Shown here: positions 15,659 to 17,390 of the stretch, piece by piece
Numbering within the stretch: the first letter of the stretch is position 1
Layout of the letters: every line of letters begins with the position of its first letter
Origin: Promethearchaeota archaeon
Lineage (GTDB): Archaea > Asgardarchaeota > Lokiarchaeia > Sigynarchaeales > SOKP01
Assembly (NCBI GenBank): GCA_016839845.1
Contig: JAEOTL010000462.1
Location: forward strand, 1-17,390
Direction: 5' to 3'
Length of the DNA: 17,390 nt
The notes under the pieces: generated by a model
What the model saw: only the letters and a program-made list of their open reading frames with translations
The model's database searches: none
What the model was told of the DNA's origin: nothing
Translations under genes and position numbers: made by a program

Positions 15659-16504
15659 ATGAAATTCATATTAGGTGGATTAGGAAACTGGTATAATGAT
15701 TTTTCCCGAACTGAAACAGCTGTCATAGAAGCAGATAAATATGATTTTGAAGGAGCTATATTTCCCGATCATTATATGTGGGGAGAACTACCATGGCATA
15801 AAAGGCCAGATAGCAATAAAACTCTGGATACTTGGATAACAATATCTTATTTACTAGGTAAGACTGAAAAGATAAAAATGGGCACTCTTGTTACTCCGAT
15901 ACCTTTTCGTCCCCCAGGTATGCTAGCAAAAATGATAACTACTGCAGACGTGCTGTCTGGGGGACGTACAATGGTTGGAGTAGGTGCGGGTTGGTCCCAA
16001 ACAGAGTTTGAAGGGTATAGTGAATGGAATGGTCCTAGTGTCAGGGTGGATAAAACCTATGAAGGCCTTGATCTGATGATCCAGCTATGGACGAAAGATG
16101 AAGTTAATTTCGAAGGTAACTATTATAATGCTAAGGGAGCTATATTAGATCCTAAGCCAATACAAAAACCATATCCTAAACTAATCTTTGGAAGTAGGGG
16201 CACGCGAATGCTTAAATTAGCAGGAAGATATGCAGATATTTGTTTTATTCCCCCGTGGCCAGGGAAAGATCCTGAAGAAATGAAGCAAATCGCAGTAGAA
16301 GAAGCAAAACTTCATAACCGTACTGAAAAATTAGTATTTATGGCAGGAACTATGGGGCCTACAGATATTGGAGAGTTTCCAAATAAAATCGAACAAGCTG
16401 TAAATTCTGGTTCTGGTTACTTTCTGGCGAGCTTTCAACGTACTCCAGAACTAGCCGAAACAATAAAAGAATTCGGTGAACAAATAATTCCCTCATTTAC
16501 ATAG
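15659..16504 (+). CDS. LLM-class (luciferase-like) flavin/F420-dependent oxidoreductase
   Basis: 281 residues, ATG start, cytoplasmic. It is a bacterial-luciferase-like TIM-barrel enzyme. Evidence includes the N-terminal strand 'MKFILGGLG', 'FPDHYMW' (35-41), 'MGTLVTPIPFRPPGMLAK' (74-91), the conserved 'LSGGRTMVGVGAGW' (99-112), and 'DPKPIQKPYPKLIFGS' (164-179) followed by 'AGRYAD' (188-193). Archaeal members commonly use coenzyme F420 for hydride transfer, but FMN use cannot be excluded from sequence, and the substrate is unknown. It is slightly shorter than many family members (about 300-350), with a reduced C-terminal region. It converges with the dehydrogenase gene 38 bp away. The inverted repeat at 15590-15615 sits in its upstream region and may regulate it. 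Confidence 0.88.
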   Translation: MKFILGGLGNWYNDFSRTETAVIEADKYDFEGAIFPDHYMWGELPWHKRPDSNKTLDTWITISYLLGKTEKIKMGTLVTPIPFRPPGMLAKMITTADVLSGGRTMVGVGAGWSQTEFEGYSEWNGPSVRVDKTYEGLDLMIQLWTKDEVNFEGNYYNAKGAILDPKPIQKPYPKLIFGSRGTRMLKLAGRYADICFIPPWPGKDPEEMKQIAVEEAKLHNRTEKLVFMAGTMGPTDIGEFPNKIEQAVNSGSGYFLASFQRTPELAETIKEFGEQIIPSFT

Positions 16505-16531
16505 AGCAGCCAAGATTCCTTTAAAGATTGT

Positions 16532-16557
16532 GATGAGAAGTACTACAAATTCTCATC
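16532..16557. terminator. Inverted repeat between convergent genes, possible bidirectional terminator
   Basis: GATGAGAA (16532-16539) and TTCTCATC (16550-16557) are exact reverse complements around a 10-nt loop. The hairpin lies after the LLM oxidoreductase stop and spans the last codons and TAG stop (16543-16545) of the convergent dehydrogenase gene. The position suits a shared 3' end structure. No long T-run follows on either strand, so intrinsic termination is uncertain. Confidence 0.35.
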
Positions 16558-17390
16558 CCTTACATTTATGATTACATTTCCAATTTTAGCTCCTGTTTCA
16601 ACATACCTATGGGCCTCTACAGTTTGTTCTAGAGGAAATCGCTTACCTATAACCGTTTTTATATCTCCCGCTTCAATGAGCTCTTTAAGGAAGAGTAAAT
16701 CTTCAATTTTTGGCTTAGCTGATCCAAATAATACTTTTTTGTTGTTTTTTTTTCTGGTGAATTTCCCACGAATCATCTGTGACAGCCCAGGGTTAGCTAT
16801 AAGATAACGTCCGTTTTGTCTTAAGGATTTTATACTACCTGTAAACGAACTCTTGCTTACCACATCGATAATAAAATCATATTTCTCACCGTTTTTAGTG
16901 AAATCTACCTGAGTATAATCAATAACCTGGTCTGTGCCAATAGAGCGTAACATATCTAGTTTCTCCGTGCTATCCACTGCAGTTACTTCGGCTCCAAAGT
17001 ACTTAGCAAGCTGCACTGCGAAAGGGCCTATAGTTCCTCCTGCCCCATTAATCAGAACCTTGCGGTCCTTCTGAATATTTCCTTGTCTAATAAAATGTAG
17101 TGCTTCTAGCCCCCCAACAGGAACAGCAGCAGCTTCCTCAAACGTCATATTGTTTGGTTTTGTTGTCAGTGCCCCGTCTTCAGGTTCTTCAGGCATACAT
17201 ATGTACTCAGCACAAGTACCCATACCAACAAAACCGGTAGATGCAAAGACTTGGTCACCTTCCTTAAATAGTTTTACATCTTTGCCCACTGATTCAATTA
17301 TCCCGGCTAACTCCATCCCTAATATAGTTATTCTCTTTGGTTTTCTAAAACCAATATATAGTCGCATGAGGAGACGGTACCAAATTTGCA
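16543..17390 (-). CDS. NAD(P)-dependent medium-chain dehydrogenase/quinone-oxidoreductase-like protein (5' end outside window)
   Basis: The frame stays open to the window edge at 17390. The ATG at 17365-17367 is probably internal: the upstream codons (ending Ile-Trp-Tyr-Arg-Leu-Leu) read like the catalytic-domain region that precedes 'KP-x5-ILGMELAG' in this family. Numbering from that ATG, 'ILGMELAG' is at 15-22, 'FKEGDQVF' at 34-41 and 'EEAAAVPVGGLEAL' at 77-90. The Rossmann motif 'INGAGGTIGPFAVQLAK' is at 106-122, and the substrate-domain end 'AHRYVETGAKIGNVI' at 252-266. No structural or catalytic zinc cysteines are seen, so it belongs with the zinc-independent quinone oxidoreductase/zeta-crystallin branch, likely using NADPH to reduce an alkene or quinone. 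The substrate is unknown. The C-terminal end converges with the LLM oxidoreductase gene. Confidence 0.9.
   Translation of the reverse strand, partial: QIWYRLLMRLYIGFRKPKRITILGMELAGIIESVGKDVKLFKEGDQVFASTGFVGMGTCAEYICMPEEPEDGALTTKPNNMTFEEAAAVPVGGLEALHFIRQGNIQKDRKVLINGAGGTIGPFAVQLAKYFGAEVTAVDSTEKLDMLRSIGTDQVIDYTQVDFTKNGEKYDFIIDVVSKSSFTGSIKSLRQNGRYLIANPGLSQMIRGKFTRKKNNKKVLFGSAKPKIEDLLFLKELIEAGDIKTVIGKRFPLEQTVEAHRYVETGAKIGNVIINVRDENL

Noticed and set aside
16543..17367. Complete dehydrogenase starting at the ATG at 17367
   Set aside because: The frame continues without a stop to the window edge, and the upstream codons resemble the missing N-terminal catalytic domain, so the gene is treated as cut by the window.

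Overview
The window looks like chromosomal DNA from an AT-rich archaeon, most plausibly an Asgard archaeon (Lokiarchaeia-like). Pointers to this are a eukaryote-like Ras/Rab-family GTPase, a eukaryote-like sulfotransferase, a large Hdr-type/flavin fusion protein, an F420-type LLM oxidoreductase, TATA-like boxes a short distance upstream of several starts with few Shine-Dalgarno sequences, TTG starts, and membrane proteins ending in cytoplasmic zinc ribbons. The lineage is inferred from gene content only; there is no rRNA or other marker. No tRNA, rRNA, CRISPR array, insertion sequence or phage gene was seen.

Left part (1-7896, minus strand): a 1611-residue membrane protein joins an oligopeptide-type solute-binding domain, itself interrupted by a beta-sandwich insert, to a parallel beta-helix of about 19 regular coils. 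A membrane helix follows, then a cytoplasmic tail with a helix-turn-helix-like segment and two zinc ribbons. Upstream of it lies a 920-residue redox protein. It reads as an HdrD-like protein (two ferredoxin clusters plus two CCG domains) with a complete GltD/NfnB-like FAD/NAD(P)H module nested inside the first CCG domain.

Middle (8023-13694): a PAPS-dependent sulfotransferase (+) overlaps tail to tail by 11 bp with a QueG-like double-cluster iron-sulfur protein (-). Next comes a 1203-residue RapA-type SNF2 ATPase (+) with an N-terminal zinc-binding motif and a C-terminal coiled coil.

Right part (13718-17390): a Ras/Rab-like GTPase and a DUF4213/DUF364 protein (both -), then a TM1367-type cyclophilin-like protein and an LLM-class flavin/F420 oxidoreductase (both +). 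Last is a medium-chain dehydrogenase of the quinone-oxidoreductase type (-), cut by the window edge. Genes are mostly single units with short spacers and frequent strand changes, so no multi-gene pathway can be read from position. The two most unusual items are the receptor-like protein at the left end and the nested Hdr/GltD fusion.
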